From contig JAYKKI010000027.1 of the NCBI GenBank assembly GCA_039881145.1, forward strand, positions 21,277,001 to 21,341,000: a stretch of DNA of 64,000 nt, in the 5' to 3' direction. Position numbers and translations under genes: made by a program. Under the pieces are notes generated by a model. It was not told the DNA's origin. It ran no database searches and saw only the letters and a list, made by a program, of their open reading frames with translations. Every line of letters begins with the position of its first letter. Position 1 is the stretch's first letter. This DNA is from Druceiella hillmani. Taxonomy: Eukaryota > Arthropoda > Insecta > Lepidoptera > Hepialidae. Shown piece after piece: positions 1 through 12,064 of this stretch.

Positions 1-479
1 TTGTTATTTTTACCACTTCTTTTATATATTTCGACTTACTGTATTCAAATTTTTTCTATCTTTTTTTTGTTACGTTGTCCCTTTCGACTTAAGCCGCGTT
101 AAGCAGATCTTTTAATTCCAAATCACTGAATTCTATTTAAATTTATTTATATTAGGGTATTATTGAACTCCTATATTATTTCATAAGCCATAATATAGGA
201 GATATTTCAAAAGAATTAAATTATAGGAATTTCTCTTGACTTCACATCGCTTGTGATTTCTATTCCCCCTCAACTGATACATAATGAGGTTTTTTTCTTC
301 TTTCATAGACATAGACACAAATTTAGTCATAGTCAGTCATAGACACAAATTTATATTTATATTTGCATCTCACTTTGAGAAAATTACAGAGTAGTCAACT
401 CCCTGACCAGATTGCACTCAACTACACTTTGCCCTATATTTTTCCTTTTACTTCAAAAATAAAAAATAAGTTTTTATAA
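1..479. other. AT-rich sequence without a gene
   Basis: No open frame of note. The only structure is a short direct repeat near 300-350, where the string CATAGACACAAATTTA appears twice about 30 bp apart. I see nothing else. Confidence 0.6.
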
Positions 480-928
480 GTTCACCTACGTCTCCGTCAG
501 TATGTCTGTGTCACACCTATTTTTCTCAAAACGGTCAAAAACCTAGACACGGGAAAATTTATATAAAACTGTATATATTCGAAAAAATAACATTAAAAAA
601 TATTTACTTAATAATTTCCGAGAGAGCAAATGAAGTAATCGATGTTTTTTTTTTAAATTTCATATGTCGTGTAGGGTATTAACAAAAAGAGCAAGTTATA
701 AAAATTTCAAAAATAGGTTTTCAAATTTTATACAAGATAGTTCTACGAATATTGGTGAAAATATCTACTGAAAAATATATCAACCTCTTCCGAGAACTGC
801 TAAAGTTGATATTTAAAAAAAAAATACGTCAAAATCATTAGAATCATCGCTTGACTTTTTGAGAAATTTAAGATGTTTTTCCATGGAATATATTATAAGC
901 AATATATATAAAAGGTGAAAAATAATAT
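480..928 (+). repeat. Dispersed repeat family R1, diverged copy
   Basis: This stretch aligns by eye with 5640-6030 and more loosely with 13264-13700. Shared landmarks in order are a TGTCTGTGTCAC-like tract, GAAGTAAT, a GAGCAAGTTAT-like motif, a run of T's with a TTTATA core, ATAGTTcTA, 'GAAAATATcT', a CCTCTtC tract, and an AAAAATAATATTA segment that leads straight into the next repeat. No coding potential is visible and no terminal repeats were found, so the class of element is unknown. Confidence 0.5.
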
Positions 929-1577
929 TAGTATTTGTAAGTAGCAGGAATATTATGTAAGTACCCTTAAATAATAATGTTCATAAGTGTTTACTGTACC
1001 CTTATCGAGCAACTTCTACTGTACCCTTGTTGAGGACTTGCATCCAATACGTTTAATTTTTATTTCAACGCTGTTTCCCAACTTATTTAACGATTCCGTA
1101 CTCACCATTTTGTGACAGAGTTGTTTTGGCGCGACATAGCTTGAAAACCAGCCAGTCAGTCCATTACCGCCAGGACAGAAATTTATCCTCTCCAGGACAT
1201 TAAAATGTATCCTCTGTACTCAAATTAGATCAAAAAAATAAACTATATGAAGATAACATTACATTACTTATTTGTAAGTAGCAAGAATATTATGTAAGTA
1301 CCCTTAAATAATTATGCTCATAAGTTTTTACTGTACCCTTGTCGAGCGACTTCTACTTGCATCCAATAGATTTTATTTTTTATTTACGCTATGTTTCTCA
1401 AGTTATTTATCGATTCGGCACTCACCATTTTGTCACAGATTTGTTTTTGATGCGCCATAGCTTGAAAATCAGCCAGTCAATCCAAATCGCCAGGAAACAT
1501 CAAAATTTTATCCTCTGTACTAAAATGAGAACAAAAAAATAAAGTATATGAAGATAAAGTTACATTACTTAATTGCT
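929..1577 (+). repeat. Tandem duplication, two units of about 337 and 307 bp
   Basis: Unit 1 starts at about 934 and unit 2 at about 1271, both opening with TTTGTAAGTAGCA. Both then carry TACCCTTAAATAAT, TGTACCCTT, TGCATCCAATA, CTCACCATTTTGT, ATAGCTTGAAAA, CAGCCAGTCA, CCTCTGTACT and a closing ATATGAAGATAA...TACATTACTTA. Unit 1 has extra copies of small internal segments (a second TACTGTACCCTTGTTGAG and a second CCAGGACA). A short related fragment follows the R1 copy at 5985-6040, so this unit may be the 3' part of R1. The pair is clearly diverged, so the duplication is not recent. Confidence 0.75.
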
Positions 1578-4500
1578 AATAAAATTTAAATTTAAAATAA
1601 ATGAATGTAATACTAGGTTAATTCAAATATTCACAGAGAAACGAAACCTAACAATACGTTACATTAATCAAAAAGAAAATGCCAGAATTGCGCACCAATT
1701 ATTTTTTAATATCGCCGTTATATCTTGAATACTAGAATTTTATGTAGGAGAATAATTGTTCTGAATCATTTAAATCCTATAATGGATTTCACGAATAGTA
1801 TATATCTCATTACATAGAAGTCTTCAAATGAAGCTCAGTTCAAGGTTGTAATACGATTTTGATCTTCTTCTTCAATAATCTTTTTATATTCCCGATTTTT
1901 AATGCGTTAATTCATACGTATCCTATATCCGTATCTATAACCTGAGACAGTTTGTTTCGATAAATTCGATTAGTATTTTTTAATTTAACGTATTTCTAAA
2001 CTTAAACTTCACATATATTTTATAATGTAAATTTACCTATTAAGCCTATTTACTGCCGAAGATAGTATACTTCATTTGTTTTATTTTACTGACGCACATT
2101 GACAGATTCTGATAACCAAATTTTGTGTTACATAAATAATTTTTACCACATTTTTATTATTTTTTTCAGTTTTTCTATTGTTTTGTCTTCTACATTTATA
2201 GTTTTTTTTCAAATTTCTTCTATCCAATATTAATTTGAATTTATCGTAGATAATTGTTTTGTACATAATTTTAAAACGAGCTCTGTGCGTAAATTTTAAC
2301 TCGTGTCATAAAAGTGGAAATATTTGTGTTATTTTGCTACTGAATTATGTTTCTACGGCACAACAAATTTTCGTGAGGTTTTATTTGCGCGTGGCTTGAA
2401 TAGACCACGAGTGAGAAAATAGAGGTTCTCGACGGGGTAAATAATTTCGGAGAGACGGGATATAAATAAAATTGCATTTTATCTGTAATCATATATTTAA
2501 AAAACAAATCTGCATCTTTTGTAAACCGGGAGCTGTTGATAGGTAGTATTTGTTTAAGCAATGCTTTAACAAAGTTAAAGTGAAAGTTACATTTTTATAA
2601 ATTATATGAGACGACTAGTCACCACATGATAGTCAAATTTGAGAACCATTGTTTCTTTTTCATCTTTTTAAGGTGTTTTAACAGATTTTATATAGAAGTG
2701 AGAGATTATTTGTTTAATCTATTTACAACGTACGTGTACAAGCTTATGATTTTCTGCTATTAAACTGTTTGCATTGTGTAATCACAATTGCACATTCCCA
2801 GCAGGTGTGTGCGATATTGTCAACTAGCGGACCGGCCTCAAGTTTTGAAAATGGAAATAATCATAATTCGAGTAATTTTAGAAATAACTGATTTTTATTC
2901 TTTTGGAAAGAAGAAATCTTGCTTTAAGAAATTATATAATTTTTAAAATATTTATTTAGAAAAAAATGCCTTTGAAAAATGACATGTGCCTTCGTCCGTT
3001 TGTCTCTACACACTCGGATATATACGCTATAGGTCGCAATTTTTGAACGATTTTGATTTTTTTCTGTCAATAATTATCAGAATAAAAGTTTATGAATTTT
3101 AACAATGATTTGTAATTTTTTTTTTGCAAACTATTTTCTATAGAAACTGTTTTCATGCTATACGACTATTTGTCTTTTGTGCTATGCGACTATGTATCTT
3201 TTGCAGTCATAATTGTTCTTTTTGCATTTTCTATAATATTTATGTAGAGGTATATTCTAGCTAAACTAAAGGTAAGTAGTTTTACAGGCACAGAACCGAA
3301 AAATTGCTGTGAAATAAATAAGCATTTGCCTGCATGTTGATATAATGCCGTGATGGGTTATTATTATTATAGCGTACTCATGTTCACATTTTTATTTCTT
3401 TTAGGTTAGTTTTTTTTAATTACTAAAAAAGTAAACTCAGGACTTAGATTACATATTTATCTACACAATACATAATACAGGTATGCAAAATTGCCACCGT
3501 TTTTTGCGAATCTTGTTTCCCCCAACTCTCTGCGTCCAGTTTTTAATTTTTATGGTTGTTAATCTTTTTTGTTTTCAACTTTTTTTTATTATGCATTTTA
3601 TTAAAGGCGTGATTGATGATAATGTTTTCCATTAGTTTTTGCTTGATTATCAATTGTAAATAAGTAAACGCCATAATCGTAACTTGGATATATAAATGTG
3701 AGAAAATTCAATATTAAAGTAATATTAATAAAATAAAGGAAAGCGATTTGTGTGAATTTTTAATTTAGTCAATAATACTCGAATATCGGGGTGTTATTTG
3801 ATTGGTTCGTGTCTTCTCGAAGACCTGTATCAAGAAGGTTAAAGATATACGAAGAGTTTATAGATATACGCATTTGATGTAGAAACCAGATATTTGGCAT
3901 ACATTACCGAAACTTGCGATAGAAATGGAATAGGATTTCATTTATTGCAATGCTATAAGACTAATCTTGACTAATTCTCCTATATAACACTGAAACGTCC
4001 TAAGGGATCGAGCGGATTTGCTTACATATTTTTCCAATTTTATTCACAACAATAAACTATTTGATAAAACCAACTGGAAAAGTTTAAAAGCTACAAAGTG
4101 TAAAAGTCATTGGCTGCTGAATATTCTAATTATATAATATTTGCGATCGAATAATTTAGATTTACTGAACATTAAATTGTAATTAACTTTCACTATATTT
4201 TGCATTCATCACTTTTACTGGTTTTTTTTATAATATTTATGTATCTGACCTAACGGCCCATTCAGTTGCGACCTAAAGGCCCATTCAATTCGTCATCGTA
4301 CGTTATTCTTACGATGACGTTCTTATTTCTCATGAACTGTTTTTTAATAATAAAAAAAATCTATTAGGAAATTAAGATTACGTATATATTTCCACAACAT
4401 ATACTATAAGTATGCAATATTTTATTTCGTTTGCCCGTTTGTGGCATGTGAACGAAACAAATAGACAAATTCACCTTCGCATTCATAATATTATGAATAT

Positions 4501-5468
4501 AGTTAAGATAAATAGTATAACATAACGGGAAAATGTAAAGCAGAATTTATTACGACGCATTTAAAGAAAATGTCTTCTTGTTTCAATTATTGATAACACC
4601 GAACTGATCATCTGTCAAAATCTCAAGTGACAGACCCAAGTTAATGACATAAGTCGTTAAACGTTCAGCCAAGTAAAGTTAAATGTTCACTCAAAAACTT
4701 ATTATTGGAAGATTATCTCAATAAATATAATTACTTTCGAAATTTGCGCCTCATAAAATATGATATTAAAGTTCATGCAAGCATTCAAATGGCTAGTGAA
4801 ACGCAATTGCATTTTTGAAATATTGTAACATTTTTAGTGCACGCTAGGGTCCATGTTTATATTTTTGTTAGAATTTTTTAGTACGCACCGTAGATTCATG
4901 TACATAAAAGTCTATAAATAAAATAATTAATATGCCCAAAAAAAAATCAAACTAACTAATTACCTAAAATCCTTCTTCATTTCAATTATCTAGCATGTAA
5001 TTGGAAACAGACACATATGAAATAGTTTATTTACAAAATAAAAAGATGAAAAATTTTAAAATATATTTGAAGTGATAAAAACAGAAGATTTACGGTTGGA
5101 AAAATTAGTGAAAAAAAATACTTAGTTGCATACTTACATATATACTGAAAAACTTCAGAAAAAAATTTCAAATAATACATTACTGAATCACATTTATGAC
5201 TTTAAAACCATGTAACTTATGGCAAATATTAACATAGCGTATCAAAAAAACAAAATTCCAAAGAAATAATTGTTTAGACACAAAATCCATTATTGTGGGA
5301 AGAATACAATTCAAAATCATTAACAGAGTAATCTAGGATCAAAAATATTCATGAAGCTTTAGCAATATTAAATTATGAAAACCTTAAGCTTGCTATATTT
5401 TAGGACTCGTGTTTATTTAAAAAAAAACATTGATGTGTGTTTATAACCACACGATAGAAGTGCACATA
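1578..5468. other. AT-rich gene-free stretch
   Basis: Nearly 4 kb of A+T-rich DNA without a convincing frame. Visible details: a diverged CCTTCGTCCGTTTGTCTC tract near 2990 that may be an R1 remnant; a short repeated TATACGACTATTTGTCTTTT-like segment near 3160-3200; a double ACCTAAyGGCCCATTCArTT at 4248-4290; and the hairpin listed at 4291. A small GC-rich spot near 2800-2845 has no recognisable content. Confidence 0.55.
4291..4319. repeat. Perfect 10 bp hairpin
   Basis: CGTCATCGTA and TACGATGACG are exact reverse complements separated by 9 bases. The hairpin lies just downstream of the duplicated GGCCCATTCA motif. It is too short to assign a role. Confidence 0.7.

Positions 5469-5472
<4 letters not shown>

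Positions 5473-5512
<40 letters not shown>
5473..5512. repeat. (AT)n microsatellite
   Basis: About 40 bp of uninterrupted TA dinucleotides, next to the abrupt GC-rich block that starts near 5528. Confidence 0.95.
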
Positions 5513-5514
<2 letters not shown>

Positions 5515-5527
5515 TTTATATACATAA

Positions 5528-5632
5528 CGGACGAAGCCCAAGGGACCCGAGTTTACCTGAAGAGTGAACTCGCTTGGTCGATGCCGAAGGGAGCCGAGCT
5601 GTCAGCAGCGTGAAGGCTCAGTTACTACTCAG
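5528..5632. repeat. GC-rich block made of two degenerate units of about 46 bp
   Basis: Composition jumps from almost pure AT to clearly GC-rich and back within about 105 bp. The two halves align: GAAGCCCAAGGGACCCGAG...GTGAA in the first and GATGCCGAAGGGAGCCGAG...GTGAA in the second. No frame longer than 60 codons crosses it. It could be a fragment of a transposable element or an old coding microsegment; I do not recognise it. Confidence 0.5.
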
Positions 5633-5639
5633 AAAAAAT

Positions 5640-6040
5640 ACGCATGGTGCGCCTTAAGAAGTTTCTTGTCAAGAAATGCTTTTCCGAAATGAAGTAATAT
5701 AATGTTCTTGAATTTTAGCATAATGCGGGATATCAATTGAAAGAGCGACTTGCAAGGATTAGAAACACATTTTTTTTAAATTTTATATTAGATAGTTTTA
5801 GAAGTTGTTGCAAGTGTCCTCAAAAAGATATTCACCCCTCCTCTAGATATTAACATCAGAATTATGTAAAAAACGGGGTCTCTAGAAGTTCAGCAAAAAA
5901 CAATACTAATGATTCAAAATTCTACATTTTTTGAGATCGTCATACTTTTAATTTTGTGAAAAAGGTGCTAGGTAAATTTACTTTATCAAAAATAATATTA
6001 ATATTCGTAAATAATCAGGACATACTAAATACCCTTAAAG
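5640..6040 (+). repeat. Dispersed repeat family R1, second copy
   Basis: Matches 600-960 in order: GAAGTAAT, a GGGATATCaaTTGAAAGAG motif, a T-rich stretch, a TTTTATAttAGATAGTT segment, CCTCaAAAAgATAT, and a closing AAAAATAATATTAATATTcGTAA followed by TACCCTTAAA. The last part overlaps the family of the tandem unit at 929-1577. The copy is strongly diverged. No terminal inverted repeats or poly-A tail are visible. Confidence 0.5.
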
Positions 6041-6164
6041 GTTTATATATTTCTAAATCTGTGCAAAACCTTCGCAGTGCCAGTTCCATCCGTAGTTAAC
6101 ATATATTATTTTGCATTAACTTAATTGCTGAATTATAATTCGCATCACCTACACTTTAGATGAT

Positions 6165-6560
6165 ACATAGATTTAATATGATATTTATTATAAATTGTGA
6201 AATTGCCTCGACTATTGTTTGTTTTCTTTATATGCCGTTTTGATTCGCAAATTTTGAAGAAAGACTTATGAATGTTACAATTACTGACATTTTCGCCTTT
6301 GTCATTATAACGCTCATTTTGATGTTAAATATATAGTGTCGTAAAATGTCCTTTTCAAAATGCTTTTTCGTTTGCTCTCTCCCAGTCCAAAGTTAGTGTA
6401 ATTCGATTTCTTTAATAATCTTTCCTCGGCCCTGATCTTTTTGAAGATAATTTTATTCATTTCCTGTGTTCAATCGCCGTATCAGTGACACTATTACTAC
6501 CGTAGATTTCTTGGATAATCCGAAGTCTAAGACAGTTTTGAAATTAACTATCACATTTGT
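6165..6560 (+). repeat. Dispersed repeat family R2, copy 1
   Basis: About 400 bp that aligns collinearly with 8803-9215. Conserved stretches include TTTTCTTTATATG, ATGAATGTTACAATT, TTTGCCTTTGTCATTATAA, CTCTCCCAGTCCAAAG, TTTAATAATCTTTCCTCG, GTGACACTATTACTAC, and GTAGATTTCTTGGATAATCC. Roughly four bases in five match by eye. Stops interrupt all frames in at least one copy, so this is treated as a noncoding repeat. Confidence 0.8.
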
Positions 6561-6744
6561 TTATATAGATATTTAAAACCAAGATTTATATATCGTGCAT
6601 TAGTACTTCGATTATGCAGAGTATATACATTTTAAAAAATAAAGTATTTTAGTTTTACTTATCTTACATAGAGGCCTATAGAAAAAAAAATTTGTAGCTT
6701 GAATTGTAAATACCGGAGAAAACATATTTCCTGTGATTTAACTG

Positions 6745-6782
6745 TTTATCACTTTTGGACGTATACGTACAAAAGTGATAAA
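6745..6782. repeat. 38 bp near-perfect palindrome
   Basis: TTTATCACTTTTG (6745-6757) pairs exactly with CAAAAGTGATAAA (6770-6782). The 12 bp between the arms contains the self-complementary core ACGTATACGT, so only one base pair of the whole structure is broken. Confidence 0.85.
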
Positions 6783-8237
6783 AAAGATTTTAACTAATTC
6801 TTATTTAAAAAATGTCGAAAGATCTAATATCTTCGTACCAAATGGAGGTCCCTCAAAAAATATATTCTCACGTTGACTTGGAATCTCGGGTCTCGTTCTG
6901 AACTCAAAAAATATATTTTTTTAAAATAGAGAAGTGTCATTATGATAAAGGGTAGTCGTTTTTTTATATTTATGTCAAAATTATAACATCATAAAAATAC
7001 GGCTTCATCCCATAATTTTTTCACGAAGGTATCTGAAAAATTAATTCTGGAAATAAGAAAAATGGCTATACTTATAGTTAGCCATACCGATTACGAACAT
7101 TTTTGAAAACAATTTTCCATCAGGCAATTGTCCAAGTTTCCAAGTTATGGTGTCAAGAATATCAAAAAAGTAATTTCGACAAAAACACGAATGAAGTTTC
7201 AAATACTATTTTATATATGTTATCTTGCAATTTATCATACTGACATAATCGATGCCAGTTTGATGAGAAGGTTTTACCTCATCATCTTCATCTTCCTCAA
7301 TTGTTCGTATGGGCATTAACACGACATAAGTTCAATGCAATATTGATGTAGGTTAGGATCACTTTCGATTTATAGTTGTTGTAACACTTGATACATAGGG
7401 CCTCCTAGATCCTGTGCATCATAATCGAAGGTTATAGTAGACAAACAGGCTTTACTTCAATAACTCCGCCAGAACTTGATTTAACTGCTAGTTGCCATAC
7501 AAATGAATTGAATCATTCATTACAATTTTGGGTAAATTCGCCTAAACACCTCTCCAATAAGTCAGGCTTTAAAAGGTTTTCAAGGCTTTCTTTATCTTTA
7601 TGTATTTTTGTTTTATAGATGAATAGTTTTTACGTTTATTATATAAAATCCTAGTTTTTCAGGAAAATACACCTTATTTTTTCTCCCTTTTTATTATTCA
7701 ATAAAATTTTTCTAAATCATTCTATGAAAATATATCCCAAGGCAAATACATATTTCGCAATACAAAATTACGACCGCGTAATTATTTCATATATTAGTCT
7801 TATAAATATTATATTATTTTTATTTCATTAAAAGTAAAATATTTTTGATTAACGTTATTTATAAATTAATATAATATGAATTCAACAACCAAATGTAGTA
7901 TTCATAATAAAAAGCGTAATTTTCATTTGATTCGTTTGCACACGTAATATTTTCTCGCTTGTAAACTTAATAATATCATTATACGTAGTTACCCGGTTTA
8001 CTAGGCTTGTGTCGTAGATTTTTGTATTGATCATACACTAATTTTATTAGACGAAAATTACTCATATTACGTTTGATATTTTAAAGTAAACAATTATAAT
8101 GCAAATTATTAAATTTGTTCATTAGAAAATTCGTGTCAACGAAATGCATTTTAGTTGCGGTACAAATTGTTTGTGAGGGATGAGAAGATGTTGTAAATTT
8201 CGGAAGTAATTGCGAAAAAACTGCATTTATTGTTATG
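6783..8237. other. AT-rich gene-free stretch
   Basis: No gene or long repeat recognised. A segment near 6820-6910 with CCTCAAAAAATATATT resembles part of R1 but is too short to call. A 7 bp hairpin (ATGGCTA...TAGCCAT) lies near 7062-7085. Confidence 0.5.
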
Positions 8238-8264
8238 TATACACACACAAACGCACACACACAC

Positions 8265-8305
<41 letters not shown>
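8238..8305. repeat. Compound (AC)n-(AT)n microsatellite
   Basis: An imperfect AC tract runs directly into about 40 bp of AT repeats. The same AC-to-AT architecture occurs at 23092-23215. Confidence 0.95.
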
Positions 8306-8306
<1 letters not shown>

Positions 8307-8711
8307 GAATTGACTTATTTAACAAGTAGTATTAACTTATTTTTAGATAGGGTGCTTTTTTCGAAAATCACAAAATAAATTCGTTTTTGTGGTATAAATC
8401 TGCATATTTTGTATAAATTTTATAAAGAGGAAAGCTTTGTTGATTTGAAGCTAGTACAAATCAGCTTATTTTATTGACATGAAGCTTGTGTCGTCTTGTA
8501 GCTTACGGCCTCCAGAGGGAAGTGGGATAGTTAATGCCATTTAAAAAAGTGTGAGCAATGAAAAGTAACAATTTAAGAGAAGTGATTTGAAGTATACCAG
8601 ATATATTTAGGGGTTAAACTTTCAAACCATTATACCTAAATTTAAATAATGTGTGAACATATTTTAGACAACAAGATAATTTATAAAAATTTAACCCTAT
8701 ATATCCCTAAT
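8306..8711. other. AT-rich gene-free stretch
   Basis: Nothing recognised apart from a slightly GC-richer patch near 8495-8535 with no match elsewhere in the window. Confidence 0.5.
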
Positions 8712-9288
8712 TATAATCACATGTATGTTATGACTCATTGTATTTTACAAAATCGAACCCTAGAAGTATTTTTAAATAAATAAACTAAACTCGTTTATTT
8801 AATCTAATATTAATTATAAATTGAGAAATAGATTCGACGATTTGTTGTTTTCTTTATATGTCATTAAATTTCGAAAATTTGAAAGAAAAAACGAATGAAT
8901 GTTACAATTGCGTACGTTTTTGCCTTTGTCATTATAATGGCTCTTTTGATGTAACGTACGAGTATATCGTGCCATACAATTTCCTTTTCAAAATACATTT
9001 TTCGTTTACTCTCTCCCAGTCCAAAGTAAGTGTAATTCGATCCTAACGTTCGTTCTCTTTAATAATCTTTCCTCGACCCTGATTTTTATAAAGATAATTT
9101 TGTTCATTTCCTGCGTTCGATCGCCGCGTCAGTGACACTATTACTACTGTAGATTTCTTGGATAATCCGAAGGTTAAGACAGTTTTGAAATTAACTGTGA
9201 CTCACTTAACTATCACATGTCTGTTATGACTCATTTTATATTACAAAATCGAACTTTAGAAGTATTTTTAAATTCATAAACTAAACCT
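8712..9288 (+). repeat. Repeat family R2, copy 2, with an internal partial duplication
   Basis: The core at 8803-9215 aligns with 6165-6560. It is bracketed by a direct repeat: 8712-8795 and 9208-9288 both contain CACATGT, GTTATGACTCATT, AAAATCGAAC, and AGAAGTATTTTTAAAT followed by TAAACTAAAC. The full unit here is therefore about 495 bp plus the start of a second one, which suggests R2 can exist as tandem units. Copy 1 lacks the flanking direct repeat. Confidence 0.75.
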
Positions 9289-11440
9289 TTTTATCTATGG
9301 CAAGTTAATGTTTTGAAAAGGACTGCCCATAATAATGAAAACTAGAAAATATCCTCGAGAACTATTGGCGATTTACTAAAGATTTTTTGAGTTTTTATTT
9401 CATGAGATAAAATCACGTAATTCAGTACTCAACTAAAAACCGGAATAATAACCTTTGGGAACCCCATTTATAAATTGACCAAAAATAAGTTACATAAAAA
9501 AGCAAATACAACAAAATGTAGTTAAATTCCTTTTTCTTCCTGAGGTAAAGCTGGAATGAGCAGCTATTTTATTTATATCGTATAAATATTTTTGATATTC
9601 TAGATAAGTCCTCGTGTTTTGAAAAGGAAGGGGTTCTGTAAAATTTTTAATACTTCTTCTCTTCTTGAGTTTACGACTAATTTACTATTATTTTTCCACG
9701 CGTCAAGTATTGTTTTCTTTTGGAAATAAGCCTAGAACTTGATCATGGTGTTCTTTATCAGTTGACCTTATCATGCCAATCTTCAAATAAATCAAACATA
9801 TATTGAGGAGAACACTCAGTGTTCCAATGTAGGATGAACAAACTTATGCATCTTTTCAATTTGAGTCTAACTGGTATACCAGAAACTCCGCCAGAGGATA
9901 TTATAGGAAAATTTGGAAAATAATAAATGTTATCTTTATAGGTGAAAGTAAACAACAACAAAAAAAAGTGAAAGAGAGTCTAATAAAAATGCATTTTTTT
10001 TAGTTTATTTCTTATATTTGATGATTGCATCACAAGTTAACAAGATTAGAATCGTCAGTACAACCAAAAAGTATACACTGTATTTTTTTTTGTTTATTAA
10101 ATAAGCAATGGTAAGAAATTTATAAATATAACGTTAAAAGCAGCAGAGATAAGAAAGAAAGAGTAAGGAGGTCTGCACAAAAAGAGGGTTAGGAATAGTA
10201 GCGAATTCGAACAAAATCAGTTTTTGTAGAAAATAACTTATAAAAAATTAGCAATTTAACGAATCGTTGTGAAAATCAGTAGATTTCTATTCTAATAAGT
10301 AGCTTAGTACGCAGTTTTTTTCATTTAGAAATTTTGAACAATCATTGTGCAAAGCAGTACACTTTTATTCTGATAGTTAATCAATTAATAGAAAAAGCAA
10401 TAACCCAAATCGGTCAAGAATTGCAATCTGCAACGTGTTGTAATTCGTATATATATACACACACATGTGTGTATGTGTATTTACACATGTATAGGCCGTT
10501 GGACAAAACACATGAGATTCTTCACAGACAAATTTAGAACACAAAAAAATATGAAATATTATTATAGTTATAATTACCTCTGTTATCAAAACTGGAGCCT
10601 GGCGCGCACAAACTAACGAGGGTGTGTAGCAAAAGCCATTGACTTGAAATTGAAATTCAAAGGAATTTTATTGAACATTTTATAATGAAATTTATTTTTA
10701 ACAATCCAATTATTTTCTCGTTTAAACTATGATACAAGTCCTAATATGGATTTTATTTTACATAAGATCATTTCAATATTTAATTACAGTATTTTTTCCC
10801 TGAAATATTTTTGGAATATTTTCAACGAAAGTTTTGGGTGTAAACTGTTAGATTAAACAAAACTAAATTATTGTTTAAATTAAATTGACTTTTGGTTTGG
10901 ACACATTTCAATTAGATTAGAGAATATTTAATTTAAAAAAAAATAATAACGCAACTGAAAAACTACTTGCCCTTAAAGAAAATTAAATACCTTATTAAAA
11001 TTCTTTACTGTAATAAACAAAACCATTTTACATAATTCAATTTCACTAACTTCATTTATTAATTTATTCACAAACACCCAAAAATTTAATCAAAGAAAAC
11101 ACAACAACAATGTGGAAGAAAATCAAGAATCTATTTTCTTTGATCACAACGAAACCTAAGGGGGCGATATTTGTTTAGTTAAATATGTAATTTTAGTTTC
11201 TTAACTACAATAAGTTTACCTTTTATTTATTTTTTATTATACAGTGTTTAGTTTTCTAGCGTCTGGTGAAAATAATAATTATGAGTACTGGGTTTAATTT
11301 AAACATCTCCTGAAGTCATTGGCCTGAAGCTTTACTTCATTTACCACAATTATTAGACTTCATTTAAATTACTACTTTCAGAATAATGCTTCTTAAATAT
11401 CGACAAAGTAAATATTTATTATTTTCAATAAACTAACTTC
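9289..11440. other. AT-rich gene-free stretch
   Basis: No gene recognised. Contains a compound TA/CA microsatellite with a self-complementary ACACATGTGTGT core at about 10449-10482, and a GC-richer patch near 10590-10640. A frame of about 70 codons crosses the microsatellite on each strand and looks fortuitous. Confidence 0.5.
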
Positions 11441-11508
11441 TATATGTGACTTGACTCACGTAAATTTCAGAACGTGATTCTATAAGTGACTTGACTCACG
11501 TAAATTTC
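11441..11508. repeat. Short direct duplication
   Basis: The segment GTGACTTGACTCACGTAAAT plus flanking bases occurs twice, at about 11445 and 11481, separated by a few bases. The repeated part contains the palindromic GTGACTTGACTCAC. Confidence 0.8.
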
Positions 11509-11534
11509 AAAAAGAAAAACTATTTATAAGTACT

Positions 11535-12064
11535 ATTTTGCTATGTAATTCTTTTAGATGCTTCCGCAAGTTTTTGTAATCTAGTTGGACTAATCGATAC
11601 CTCGGCAGTATTTTTCAAAAACAATGTGAACATCACCAGTATTAATCTACATAGAAATTGAAGGCGGATCAAAAATGCTTTCATTATCTTTATTCAAACA
11701 TAATATACATGTATGTATTATACTATTGTTCATATTTCCTGTATTCTATAAAAAAATGTACCGTACGATATTTTTGCGGTGTTTTATATCGCGAGTATAT
11801 GATTACTTTGCTATTGTAATTCTTTTAGACGCTCCCGCAACTTTTTATATTCTAGTTGAACTAATCGATACCTTGGCAGTATTGTTCAAAAACAACGTGA
11901 TCGTTACCAGTGGTAATCTACATAGAAATTGGAGGCCGATCAAAAATGCTTTCATTATTTTTATTCAAACATAATATACATTTATGTACTGTACTATTGT
12001 TTAACATTTCATATTTCGTGTATTCTATAAAAAAATGTACCGTACGATATTTTTTGCGGTGTTT
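11535..12064 (+). repeat. Tandem duplication, two units of about 271 bp
   Basis: The units begin near 11535 and 11807. Both carry TTTGCTAT, AATTCTTTTAGA, CTAATCGATACC, GGCAGTATT, TCTACATAGAAATTG, GATCAAAAATGCTTTCATTA, TTATTCAAACATAATATACAT, and AAAAAATGTACCGTACGATA in the same order. Identity is roughly 85 percent by eye. A frame of about 99 codons spanning the junction (11675-11974) reads the repeat sequence and is not a credible gene. Confidence 0.85.

Noticed and set aside
11675..11974. 99-codon frame as a small gene
   Set aside because: It spans the junction of the 271 bp tandem duplication and changes content between units.
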